A stretch of 64,000 nt of DNA, from positions 1 to 64,000 of IMG/VR virus record IMGVR_UViG_3300021962_000096, one strand, 5' to 3'. Each line of letters begins with the position of its first letter. The first letter of the stretch is position 1. Position numbers and translations under genes: made by a program. The notes beneath the pieces are model-generated. The model made no database searches and was not told the DNA's origin. It saw only the letters and a list, made by a program, of their open reading frames with translations. Origin of the DNA: a virus. Positions 14,830 through 22,751 of this stretch are shown one piece after another.

Positions 14830-17043
14830 TCAAACTCGACCGATGACTTCTTCAAATGCAACACCAGTTCTGGTTGCAACGAAGGTCAGAGTGACGTAGT
14901 TAATCGATTTCGCTGGTTTGATAAAGATGTCTGCTCTGAATTCATTATTATCAATAACATCAGGAGTGTTGTTTGTTCCATCGCAAATGACTCTGAAATC
15001 ATACATTCCTCTCTTCGCTTGAATATCGCGGAGATATGGTTCGACAATGTTAACAAAATTAGCTCTTGTTAATTCGTCATTCAATTCAAACAATTGTGCT
15101 TCTGCACTAGTTTGAAGTGCTTGTTCGATTGTAAGGAACAGACGACGAACATTAATTCTATCGAAAGCACTTTCATAACCAAGAGCGGTTTTATCACCAA
15201 ACAAGAGAACACCAACACCAGGCTTGTTAACAACAGGGTTGATTCTCAAAGGATAAAGTTGATCTCTTTGAGCTTTGTTTGGATTGTATGCAAGTTTAAT
15301 TGCATTGTTGATGATTCCTCTTTGTTGACCTGCAGGGGAGAACCATGGGAATGCCAAGATTCCTGTTCTGCACATCAAACCTGCTACGTCAGCGTTAGTT
15401 GGAACATAGCGGAATCTGTTATTAAATCTATCGTAAGTGTACTTATATCCACTATCAAATACAGCATAAGAAGAAGATTGAAGTGGGCTGAAGTACTCAA
15501 TCAGGTTATTTGTTTGAGTGGTTGCATTGGTTTGTCCAACGATTCCTCCTCTATGTGGTCCAACACAAGCAACACAGTCTTTTCTTTGATTTGCAAGTGA
15601 AATCAGATAGTTTGCTTTTGCTTGAGATTCGCCAATCGAATCGCAACCAGGACCCATGATCAAGAAGTCAACTGCTTCATCATCTTCATTAGCAAAGTAA
15701 CCATATGCAGTAATTTGATCTGCGAGTGTTGCCTTCATTCCGCCAGTAGCAGAATAATCAACACCACCACCAAGGGTATATGTTACGTTACCAATTGCAC
15801 TGAAGGTTACGTCTTGTGCATTTTGTCCCCAAAGACCACTTGCAGTTGTTACTGCTGTGAAGGCTGCCGAGTAACCAGTTGCTCTAGGAGCAGTTCCATT
15901 ATAAGTATCTTCTGATTGAGATGGATTATATCCAGCGTAGATATTTGGTGAGAAGTCTGCAAGATACTGACTGTAGTAAATCTTTTGTGGAGAATTTACT
16001 GCAGAAATAGCGTCTGCTGCCTTGGAAAGTCCAACATGCTTTTCAAGGATAGTTCCTTGTACTCCCGTAATTGTTCCCAAATCATCTACAACAGCAACGT
16101 TAAGTGCGTCGTTTTTGCAGTTTCTCTGAGATGCATAATTGGAAGTTGTTGGTCTTGGAGCAATCGACTTCCAATAGATTGTTGCATTTGTAAGACCAAG
16201 TGTTTGCTCATTATACCAATCAACCGCAGTTGTAGGTGTATATGCGCTAACAGTGCCAGAAAGACCGGTATTAATACCAGAGTTATTTACAAAGTAAAGT
16301 GCATCTGAAGTGCTGAATGAAGCTGTTCTGTTTCTCTCAGCATAAGTAATATTTGTTTCTGTACCAGCAGCAGATACTCTAGAAACAATCTTAACGTCGA
16401 TTGTGCTATTTCCGTTTGTGCTGTCTGTACTAACACCTGTAATAATACCTTTCAGATAACCACTGAAGGATTGTGTTGTTCCTGCACCTGGAAGAGTTTG
16501 TGCGTTGATAACTGTGGTAACACCATATCCAATCAAAGCACCTGCATTAGCAAGGTTGGTTGTGTTGATGCCGATTCTTTGATCTGCAAGATCGTCGATG
16601 ACACAGACTTTCAGATTGTTAAGTCTAGAGCCTGGAGTTTTTGCAGCATAAGCGTAGTCAGTATCAACATCCTGGTGATTAGCAGTGTAGTCGTCATAAT
16701 TGTCAATCTTGAGGGTAGTTGTGTAAGCAGCACCTACTCCAGCGTTAGCATTAGTTAAAAGAGTGGAATCGGTGGATCCTGCTCTAACGACCTTAATGAT
16801 TCCACCATAAGAAAGATATGAAGCTGCGCTCATCCAATACTCGTACTGACCATCTGTACTTAATGGTTTTCCAAAGGTATCGATGAGTTCTGTCTCATTG
16901 GTGATCAAAATAGGTTGATTAACTGGTCCAATGGGAAAAGGTCCGGCAATAGCCCCAATATTATCGAGGACATTATCAGCTCTTCCTACTGTTAAGTCAA
17001 CCTCTCTAGTTAATACACCAGGAGATAATTGTGGAGTTGCCAT
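14830..17043 (-). CDS. 18: gp18, contractile tail sheath protein
   Basis: 737 residues; T4 gp18 is 659. The N-terminus MATPQLSPGVLTREVDLTVG and the C-terminal sheath core (RRLFLTIEQALQTSAEAQLF through INYVTLTFVATRTGVAFEE) are the conserved polymerising domain of contractile sheaths. The middle about 400 residues are Ser/Thr/Asn-rich and variable, typical of the outward-facing domains. It contracts to drive the tube into the host. A late motif lies 38-45 bases upstream. Confidence 0.98.
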   Translation of the reverse strand: MATPQLSPGVLTREVDLTVGRADNVLDNIGAIAGPFPIGPVNQPILITNETELIDTFGKPLSTDGQYEYWMSAASYLSYGGIIKVVRAGSTDSTLLTNANAGVGAAYTTTLKIDNYDDYTANHQDVDTDYAYAAKTPGSRLNNLKVCVIDDLADQRIGINTTNLANAGALIGYGVTTVINAQTLPGAGTTQSFSGYLKGIITGVSTDSTNGNSTIDVKIVSRVSAAGTETNITYAERNRTASFSTSDALYFVNNSGINTGLSGTVSAYTPTTAVDWYNEQTLGLTNATIYWKSIAPRPTTSNYASQRNCKNDALNVAVVDDLGTITGVQGTILEKHVGLSKAADAISAVNSPQKIYYSQYLADFSPNIYAGYNPSQSEDTYNGTAPRATGYSAAFTAVTTASGLWGQNAQDVTFSAIGNVTYTLGGGVDYSATGGMKATLADQITAYGYFANEDDEAVDFLIMGPGCDSIGESQAKANYLISLANQRKDCVACVGPHRGGIVGQTNATTQTNNLIEYFSPLQSSSYAVFDSGYKYTYDRFNNRFRYVPTNADVAGLMCRTGILAFPWFSPAGQQRGIINNAIKLAYNPNKAQRDQLYPLRINPVVNKPGVGVLLFGDKTALGYESAFDRINVRRLFLTIEQALQTSAEAQLFELNDELTRANFVNIVEPYLRDIQAKRGMYDFRVICDGTNNTPDVIDNNEFRADIFIKPAKSINYVTLTFVATRTGVAFEEVIGRV

Positions 17044-17080
17044 GTTTTTCTCCGTGTTAAAATCTCAGTTTGTCTGGAAA

Positions 17081-17088
17081 TATTTATT
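17081..17088 (-). promoter_or_regulatory. late promoter motif upstream of gp18
   Basis: Minus-strand AATAAATA (context TTAATAAATATTTCC) between the small zinc-finger gene and the gp18 start. Confidence 0.6.
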
Positions 17089-17124
17089 AAAAAATATGTT
17101 TTCAGTGGGGAAATGTGACGTGAA

Positions 17125-17355
17125 CTACCAATCAGGATATTCCCATTTATTCAATACATTAGAAACCATTCTCCCAATAACGATTCTTTTTTTAGTACAC
17201 TCTTTACATTCATATGAATATGAAGAAGCAACTGCTCCTCTATCTTTTCTAGTTCTATAGAAACTATCAACTAAATTTTTAATTTCTTTGCAAGTTCTAC
17301 ATTTTCTATCAGACAATAACAAATGACCTAACTTTATTTGCCCATCTAGATCCAT
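17125..17355 (-). CDS. small zinc-finger protein following terminase (possible degenerate HNH/endonuclease VII-like)
   Basis: 76 residues counted from the ATG at 17355, which shares one base with the gp17 stop (TGATG); an ATG 15 bases further upstream is possible but would overlap gp17 more. Two CxxC pairs, CRTCKE and CKECTKKR, about 30 residues apart, should bind one zinc ion. Such proteins are often annotated as HNH or recombination endonuclease VII-like, but I cannot see a convincing catalytic His-Asn pair. The coupling to gp17 suggests a packaging-related or homing-remnant origin; both are inference. Confidence 0.7.
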   Translation of the reverse strand: MDLDGQIKLGHLLLSDRKCRTCKEIKNLVDSFYRTRKDRGAVASSYSYECKECTKKRIVIGRMVSNVLNKWEYPDW

Positions 17356-19001
17356 CACATATACTCCCACATATATGCTCTGTCTCCATATTCATCAACA
17401 TGCCATCTATCTCCTTCAGCATCGACAAAACTATCCAAATCATTTACTCCATCAACAATAAATCCGAAAGGAGACATGTCCTGTTCAATTTGATTTTTTT
17501 GTTCTTCATATAATCTTTTACGAACATCTTGATCAGTAAGTTCCTTGAAGTAGTCCATCTGGACCAACCATGCATAAATGACAAGACACATTGCAAGGTC
17601 ATCATTGCAACCTTCTTCAGCTTCAAATGAATTGTGTTTTGATATAAAAGTAGTAAGTTCTGAGATTATTTCATAATCATTGAATATGAGTTTATTTTCT
17701 TCGATTAAAGTCTTAAGATTCAATGATCCAACTTTTTTAACAGTTTTGGACATCTTGACGCCCAATTGTGTTTTCTTTCCAGAAAATCCTTGTCCAACAA
17801 TTTGTCCTGCTCTACCTCTCATAGAACACATAAGAAGATTTTGGTATTCCAAATCATATTGGAGAATACTTGCTACTTGATCTCCAATATCATTTACTTC
17901 GCAAAGAATATATGCATTATTATAACTCTTGCATACTTCATATATTATATTCGGAAACAACATTGGTTTAATTTCATTGTTTCTATATTTTGCTACTACT
18001 TTATGTGGAAATTCTGTTATATCAACAACTACAAATGCGGAATAATCTTCTCCAACTCCTCTAGCAACGTCAACAGTGCAAACATAATCATGATTTTCTT
18101 TTACTGCTTCATATACATCTAATCCAGCATTTTTTTGTATGGGATCATCATAAACAAAACTTTTTAATTTTGATGGATTAATTAAGGTATCGACAGATCC
18201 AAGAAATTCGCATTCAAACTCAATTTTGAATTGTTGTTCGGAAGTATTTTTAATCGTTTGTTCTTTCCATTCCAAATCTCTACCAGGAACTTCAGACCAA
18301 TGAACGTCTGTTGGTATATAATCATTCTTTCTTTTTTCTGCATCATGCCACAAACGGTAGAAATGATTCATACCATGTGGAGTAGATACAATGATTACTT
18401 TGGTGTTTTTACCAGAAGTAATAGTAGGATAAACAGATGCAAAGAACGAGTCAGCAACATGATTCGGGACGAACGCGAACTCGTCGAGAAAGAGGATGTT
18501 AAACGACATACCTCGGACAGCACTTGCAGACGTAGAAGCTGCCAATATCTTACTGCCATTCTCCAACTCCAGCGAACCTTTATTCCATGAAATAATACCC
18601 TGCTGCATCCATTTGGGCAAGTTCTCATATGCGGTTTGTAATCTACCTAACAATTCTCTTGCGGTTGCTGCTTTGTTAGCGAGGATGCCAATATTAACAC
18701 TATCATTAAAAACTGCATAGTGGAGCAGGTAAGATACGACAGTTGTAGATTTGCCCGTCTGGCGAGGCATCTTACAAATGTTAAATCTGTTTTCATGAAA
18801 ATTGTGAATTAATTTTTCTTGAAAGTGATATGGATTGAATTGCGTAAGACCTTCATCGAGAGAGACAATTTTAATATAATTTCTTGTAAAATAAACAGGG
18901 TCATCTTTACATTTAATAAATTCACGGACCTGTTCTTCCGTAAATTCAATTTGAGTATTTGCTTTTTTTAGATTGGGATTACCAAGATATACTTCACTCA
19001 T
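17355..19001 (-). CDS. 17: gp17, terminase large subunit (ATPase and nuclease)
   Basis: 548 residues; T4 gp17 is 610. Walker A PRQTGKST at 79-86, Walker B with catalytic Glu in LFLDEFAF (170-176), the coupling motif VSTPHG (205-210), and the RNase H-like nuclease beginning at Asp311 in TVDVARGVGEDYSAFVV. It packages DNA through gp20 and cuts the concatemer. Its partner gp16 is not adjacent but about 11 kb upstream, beyond a cassette of fibre genes. The start lies 10 bases after the stop of the 454-residue structural gene. Confidence 0.98.
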   Translation of the reverse strand: MSEVYLGNPNLKKANTQIEFTEEQVREFIKCKDDPVYFTRNYIKIVSLDEGLTQFNPYHFQEKLIHNFHENRFNICKMPRQTGKSTTVVSYLLHYAVFNDSVNIGILANKAATARELLGRLQTAYENLPKWMQQGIISWNKGSLELENGSKILAASTSASAVRGMSFNILFLDEFAFVPNHVADSFFASVYPTITSGKNTKVIIVSTPHGMNHFYRLWHDAEKRKNDYIPTDVHWSEVPGRDLEWKEQTIKNTSEQQFKIEFECEFLGSVDTLINPSKLKSFVYDDPIQKNAGLDVYEAVKENHDYVCTVDVARGVGEDYSAFVVVDITEFPHKVVAKYRNNEIKPMLFPNIIYEVCKSYNNAYILCEVNDIGDQVASILQYDLEYQNLLMCSMRGRAGQIVGQGFSGKKTQLGVKMSKTVKKVGSLNLKTLIEENKLIFNDYEIISELTTFISKHNSFEAEEGCNDDLAMCLVIYAWLVQMDYFKELTDQDVRKRLYEEQKNQIEQDMSPFGFIVDGVNDLDSFVDAEGDRWHVDEYGDRAYMWEYM

Positions 19002-19011
19002 AAAAAATTAC

Positions 19012-20376
19012 CTATCTAGTTTCTCTCCATTGAACTGCAGCATAAATTTCATTTGCCGTATTTGCTGTCATATTTTGAACTACTACAGCAAAAATATTAC
19101 TATCATTACTATCTATGTTCTGTGATAGATAAGATTTTTTTGCTGCAGATGGACTGAGACGAGCATCGCCAGAATTTTGGTTGCCCGAAGGATTGTTTGC
19201 TGCTAAGAATCCAGTGAGTTTGGAATATGCTCCAGTGAGATTAAAGTTTGTTCCAACACCAACATTATACTGGACACCAGAATAATCACCATCAAAATCT
19301 ACCCATGTTCCTCCAGTAATATTAGAATTACTAGGCATTCTGTAAAGATTAAACTTACAAGGTGCCGCAGTAGACAGAAGTTCCAGGTTTGTAATCCTTA
19401 CAGTCGTTCTATTTTGATACCCATTAATAGTATTCTTAAGACGAATTGCTATTACACACTTGATATGATTAGGAGCATTATTAGAACCAGGAAGAGAAAT
19501 TGCAGTTGCATCGCCAGTAGAGAATTCAAATCCACTTTCCTCATATCCACCTTCACTCATGACGGTAGAACAAATCTGCTGCATAGATGTAATGCCAACA
19601 GCAGCACCCGTATTTGCTACCTCGCAACGAATAGGTAGTGATGGTTGAGACCAATAGACATTCTCTTCTATATTGGAATGATTGAACTCATGGCAGTAGA
19701 TAAGTTGTCCACCAATGACAAATCCACAACGAAGTCTACCAACACCTAACCACTGAAAGTCTGTTGCGAATAATTGAGTTTTAGTAAAATCTAGTTCAAT
19801 ACCGGATACAGTTGTTCCATCTAGTTTATCAAGATTCCAACTGGACTGATTGATAACCGTGTCAGATGTAATGCCAGAAACATAATCTCTTCTTACGATA
19901 GAAACTGTTCCATCACCTTCTTGTTGAACAAAAACACCATTGTAGTCGTCAAAGTATCCAGTTCTCTTTACGGTGTTCTCTCTGACATCTTGAAAATTGA
20001 AACTGGACAGAGCAAACTGAGACTTACCAGGCATGTAGTGGTGATACATACGAGTCTGGTGAATGGTTTTATCTGTAGCACCAGTTCCAACAACTAGAGA
20101 TGCTGATGCTTTATTCCGTTCATGTACTACAGTAGAAGCAGTGCCAACTGTCTTTGATAAAATCTCTTCATTAAGTCCATATTGATGAGAATAATCAGCA
20201 AGCGTGAATGGTTCTGATACTCTGGAACGACCAAAAGCATCATAACTACCGCCACCAGCACCAGTGGAAACGCCACAATTTCCAATGTTGCCATACCTGT
20301 CGGCACACATGAAAACTTCATGAAGAGTTCTTTCTTGATTTAAATAATCTTGAGTTTCTTTATTCCACTGAGCCAT
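19012..20376 (-). CDS. putative virion structural protein (454 aa)
   Basis: 454 residues without transmembrane or coiled-coil segments; beta-rich with many Asn, Ser and Gly. It opens with MAQWNKETQDYLNQERTLHE followed by a YDAFGRSRVSEPFTLADYSH stretch. I recall similar proteins in many marine myoviruses and large phages as structural proteins of unknown placement. It is directly upstream of gp17 and downstream of the cluster of small possibly packaged proteins. No enzymatic motif is visible. It may be a fibre, collar or surface protein. Confidence 0.75.
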   Translation of the reverse strand: MAQWNKETQDYLNQERTLHEVFMCADRYGNIGNCGVSTGAGGGSYDAFGRSRVSEPFTLADYSHQYGLNEEILSKTVGTASTVVHERNKASASLVVGTGATDKTIHQTRMYHHYMPGKSQFALSSFNFQDVRENTVKRTGYFDDYNGVFVQQEGDGTVSIVRRDYVSGITSDTVINQSSWNLDKLDGTTVSGIELDFTKTQLFATDFQWLGVGRLRCGFVIGGQLIYCHEFNHSNIEENVYWSQPSLPIRCEVANTGAAVGITSMQQICSTVMSEGGYEESGFEFSTGDATAISLPGSNNAPNHIKCVIAIRLKNTINGYQNRTTVRITNLELLSTAAPCKFNLYRMPSNSNITGGTWVDFDGDYSGVQYNVGVGTNFNLTGAYSKLTGFLAANNPSGNQNSGDARLSPSAAKKSYLSQNIDSNDSNIFAVVVQNMTANTANEIYAAVQWRETR

Positions 20377-20379
20377 AAT

Positions 20380-20709
20380 TTATACCCACTCTAATTTTCC
20401 TGGATGATACCTTTTTACGTCTGCGATTTTTACTGTTGGTTTTGGTTCTAATGGATAAATCCTTTGAACGATTGCTCCAGGATATTCTCCCTGGAGTTGT
20501 TCTGCTAGTTCTTGAGTCGATGGAAGTCTTAACGATTCTTTTCTTTCGATTTTCATTCTGTAAATACTTCCCATCCAAACAACATCAGCAATATATTGAT
20601 TCTGCTCATTAACTTTTTGTTGAACTGGATCAGAACCTACATTAAGAGTTCCATTAAAATCACCGTGAATAGTGACGCTTTCTGATAGAAATTGTTTGAA
20701 GTTTTTCAT
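20380..20709 (-). CDS. small protein with a capsid-targeting-like N-terminus and a YPG-type domain
   Basis: 109 residues. It starts MKNFKQFLSE, which resembles the T4 internal-protein capsid-targeting sequence (MKTYQEFIAE), cut by gp21 after the tenth residue. The C-terminal 70 residues (WMGSIYRMKI, LPSTQELAEQLQGEYPGAIV, YHPGKLEWV) align by eye with residues about 305-375 of the next protein upstream (LTFRGKAYTIQMF, LPSRSEIQDQIDKVYPGGKV, YKPGEPVF). Its start shares one base with that gene's stop. Possibly a packaged internal protein; the function of the YPG-type domain is unknown. Confidence 0.75.
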   Translation of the reverse strand: MKNFKQFLSESVTIHGDFNGTLNVGSDPVQQKVNEQNQYIADVVWMGSIYRMKIERKESLRLPSTQELAEQLQGEYPGAIVQRIYPLEPKPTVKIADVKRYHPGKLEWV

Positions 20710-22151
20710 TAGTTACAGTTCCAACGACGGAGTGCTTTGTTGATTCTGCTATCAGGATCTCTGGCAGTTTTAGCAGAAGTGAGACGCCTCTTCATGCCAC
20801 TCATTCTTGAACAGAACGACTTACGACGCTTTGCATCCTTAGAACCTGCTTTAAGTTCTGATGGTTTCTTGGTCACAGCGGTCTTCAGTTTAGAACCTGG
20901 ATTTTCTCTGCGGTATGCTTTTACAGCAGCAGGACTTAATCCATCGGTTTTATCTTGTCTATTAACTTTTTGCCAATCTTCTGTATGAAAAACTGGTTCT
21001 CCTGGTTTGTAATCAGATGTGTGATAACTTCTCACCTTTCCTCCAGGATATACCTTATCAATCTGATCTTGAATTTCAGATCTACTTGGAAGTTTTACTG
21101 ATGGGAAGAACATTTGAATGGTATATGCTTTTCCTCTAAAAGTAAGGTATACAAAAACAATTGTTCCTGTTTTTTGAGGAACTCTTACTGCCTCTTCAAT
21201 TCCGATCATTTCACTGCCAATTCCCTTTGTTGGTTCCAGTGGATCTGGAGTAATCACATCAATGAATTCATATTCCATTGCTTTGAAGTCTTCTCTCCAG
21301 TTTGAATATTCATATCCTTCTTTATTGGTACTCTTGCCCCAGTTTTTAGCACCTTTTTTGCGACACTTAACTAATGCACCAGAAGCATATGCACTTGGCC
21401 AAACTTTATAACGAGACTTTACCTTATGGTAACATGCATCTTTTTCTTCATTGGTAACATAGTCCGCAGCTGTGTCAATATAATCCGCCGCTTTTGTGAT
21501 TTTGGATTGAACCCAGGCTTCAAGATTTCCCTCACCCTTTTTGCCCATTTTCTTTTCTAATCTCTTAGCAGCATTTTTGAGAGTTTTTATCTCAGAACGA
21601 GCCATAGAGTATTCGTGATCTTTTTCTTTTTCCTCGCCAACAGAAACACAGTTAGGAACAACTTTATTGCCTTTCTTTTTCATACCTTTCTGTGTGTATC
21701 CTTGCCAGCACTTTTCATCCAAATTCATTTCTTCAGTAGCCACGTTGATTGCCTTACCCTCTCTATCTGGATTTGGATCTTTACGATTTTTACGACGGAA
21801 TGCCGCTTCTTCTTCACCTTTGTCAAGATTGCGCTTCATTTTGCTGGAACCGCACTTGGGTTTAGTTGTTTGTCCTGGTTGTTTGGCGCAGGGTTTTCCT
21901 GCATATTTGCCGCCCAATTGAACCCAACCAGGGGTGCCATCAGAAGCGCGACTCTTAGTAAACCAGTCACGCAAAGAACTATCACCACTCTTGTTTTCTT
22001 CTTCAACATCAATAATTCCAGATTCTTTCGCAGCAGTTTCTTGCTCTTTATCGGTAGCATCATCTACAGAATACTTGTCCCACATTTTGGGACCAAATCC
22101 GCATTCCTCACGATGTTCTTTTTTCTTACAAAGACGACAATACTTTTTCAT
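20709..22151 (-). CDS. multi-module basic Cys-containing protein (DUF5872/DUF6321-like modules)
   Basis: 480 residues made of short modules: an N-terminal Cys cluster CRLCKKKEHREEC (residues 5-17); SSLRDWFTKSRASDGTPGWV with KPCAKQPGQ (about 58-97); CYHKVKSRYKVWPSAYASGA with LVKCRKKGAKNWG (about 240-275); a YPG-type domain (about 305-375) related to the 109-residue neighbour; and a C-terminal SFCSRMSGMKRRLTSAKTAR with RINKALRRWNC (to the end). I recall such modules from giant viruses and cyanophages under DUF5872- and DUF6321-type names, with no known activity. Strongly basic, so a DNA-binding or virion-internal protein is plausible. The upstream 51-residue gene overlaps its start by 4 bp. Confidence 0.8.
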   Translation of the reverse strand: MKKYCRLCKKKEHREECGFGPKMWDKYSVDDATDKEQETAAKESGIIDVEEENKSGDSSLRDWFTKSRASDGTPGWVQLGGKYAGKPCAKQPGQTTKPKCGSSKMKRNLDKGEEEAAFRRKNRKDPNPDREGKAINVATEEMNLDEKCWQGYTQKGMKKKGNKVVPNCVSVGEEKEKDHEYSMARSEIKTLKNAAKRLEKKMGKKGEGNLEAWVQSKITKAADYIDTAADYVTNEEKDACYHKVKSRYKVWPSAYASGALVKCRKKGAKNWGKSTNKEGYEYSNWREDFKAMEYEFIDVITPDPLEPTKGIGSEMIGIEEAVRVPQKTGTIVFVYLTFRGKAYTIQMFFPSVKLPSRSEIQDQIDKVYPGGKVRSYHTSDYKPGEPVFHTEDWQKVNRQDKTDGLSPAAVKAYRRENPGSKLKTAVTKKPSELKAGSKDAKRRKSFCSRMSGMKRRLTSAKTARDPDSRINKALRRWNCN

Positions 22152-22303
22152 GAAACTGATTTAGATGCTGTTTTCTCACCTCTTGCTCTTTTTGCTCTTC
22201 CCGCACAATGTGCTTTTTGGGAAAATCCTTTTGGGTTAGAGCAATCGATACTCTTTTTATATTTATTACTCCAATCCTCTTGAAATTGTTTAAACGTTTT
22301 CAC
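22148..22303 (-). CDS. 51-residue basic protein with GTG start and a DCSNPKGFSQKAHC module
   Basis: Read directly: GTG start at 22303, stop at 22148 overlapping the next ATG by 4 bp. An AAGGA ribosome site lies about 11 bases before the GTG. The protein begins V(M)KTFKQFQED, like the neighbour's MKNFKQF, and continues with IDCSNPKGFSQKAHCAGR and a Lys/Arg-rich tail. The Cys/Lys module recurs in cyanophage proteins. Its start overlaps the end of the upstream S74-domain gene by 14 bp. Together with the two following genes it forms a coupled trio of basic proteins, possibly packaged in the head. Confidence 0.8.
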   Translation of the reverse strand: MKTFKQFQEDWSNKYKKSIDCSNPKGFSQKAHCAGRAKRARGEKTASKSVS

Positions 22304-22742
22304 TTTGGTTATTTCCTTCTAAAGCATCTAATCTGTCCGACAAAGTACCAATTAGTTTTTGTTGTTCTTTTACGGCAGCAATCAAAACGCCAATTAACCC
22401 ATTATAATTGACTGTTAAGTGTGATCCATTATCATTTACCAGTTCTGGAAATACGCTCTGAACATTTTGAGCAGTAACTCCATATGATTTGGTATTTGTT
22501 TCTTTCCATACGAAAGAAACGCCATTGATTCTATCGAGTTTTGCGATAGCATCTGCGATACTGACAATATTTTTCTTCATCGACTCATCAGAAGCCGAAT
22601 TGAAGTTGTCAGCAGTCACATCTCCAGTAACATCGAGTTTACTTACTGGTACAGTGGATCCGACGCCAACTCTATTATTAGAGGTGCTAACAAAGATATT
22701 ATTCTCAGTAACTAAGTTTGCAACTTCTCTAGTTTTGTTCAT
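22290..22742 (-). CDS. stand-alone S74-type intramolecular chaperone/autoprotease protein
   Basis: 150 residues. After a short fibre-like segment (VGVGSTVPVSKLDVTGDVTA) comes a full peptidase S74 domain: the Ser-Asp and Lys-Lys of SDESMKKNI, then INGVSFVWKE, YGVTAQNVQSVFPELV and LIGVLIAAVKEQQKLI. S74 domains normally sit at the C-terminus of a fibre, help it trimerise and then cut themselves off. Here the domain has almost no fibre attached and directly follows a 1065-residue fibre that has its own S74 domain. It may be a small adhesin tip, or a separate chaperone. Confidence 0.85.
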   Translation of the reverse strand: MNKTREVANLVTENNIFVSTSNNRVGVGSTVPVSKLDVTGDVTADNFNSASDESMKKNIVSIADAIAKLDRINGVSFVWKETNTKSYGVTAQNVQSVFPELVNDNGSHLTVNYNGLIGVLIAAVKEQQKLIGTLSDRLDALEGNNQSENV

Positions 22743-22751
22743 TTATCTAGA

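Noticed and set aside
15094-16758. Series of Cys-rich plus-strand frames opposite gp18
   Set aside because: Antisense to the sheath gene; no motif arrangement, no starts with a ribosome site.
17125-17370. HNH homing endonuclease inserted next to terminase
   Set aside because: Only the two CxxC zinc pairs are present; I could not identify the catalytic His and Asn or a full-length nuclease, so I kept the call at small zinc-finger protein.
21615-22283. 222-codon open frame on the plus strand
   Set aside because: Phe-rich, no ribosome site, wholly antisense to the well-supported 480-residue gene; a shadow of its Lys/Glu-rich coding.
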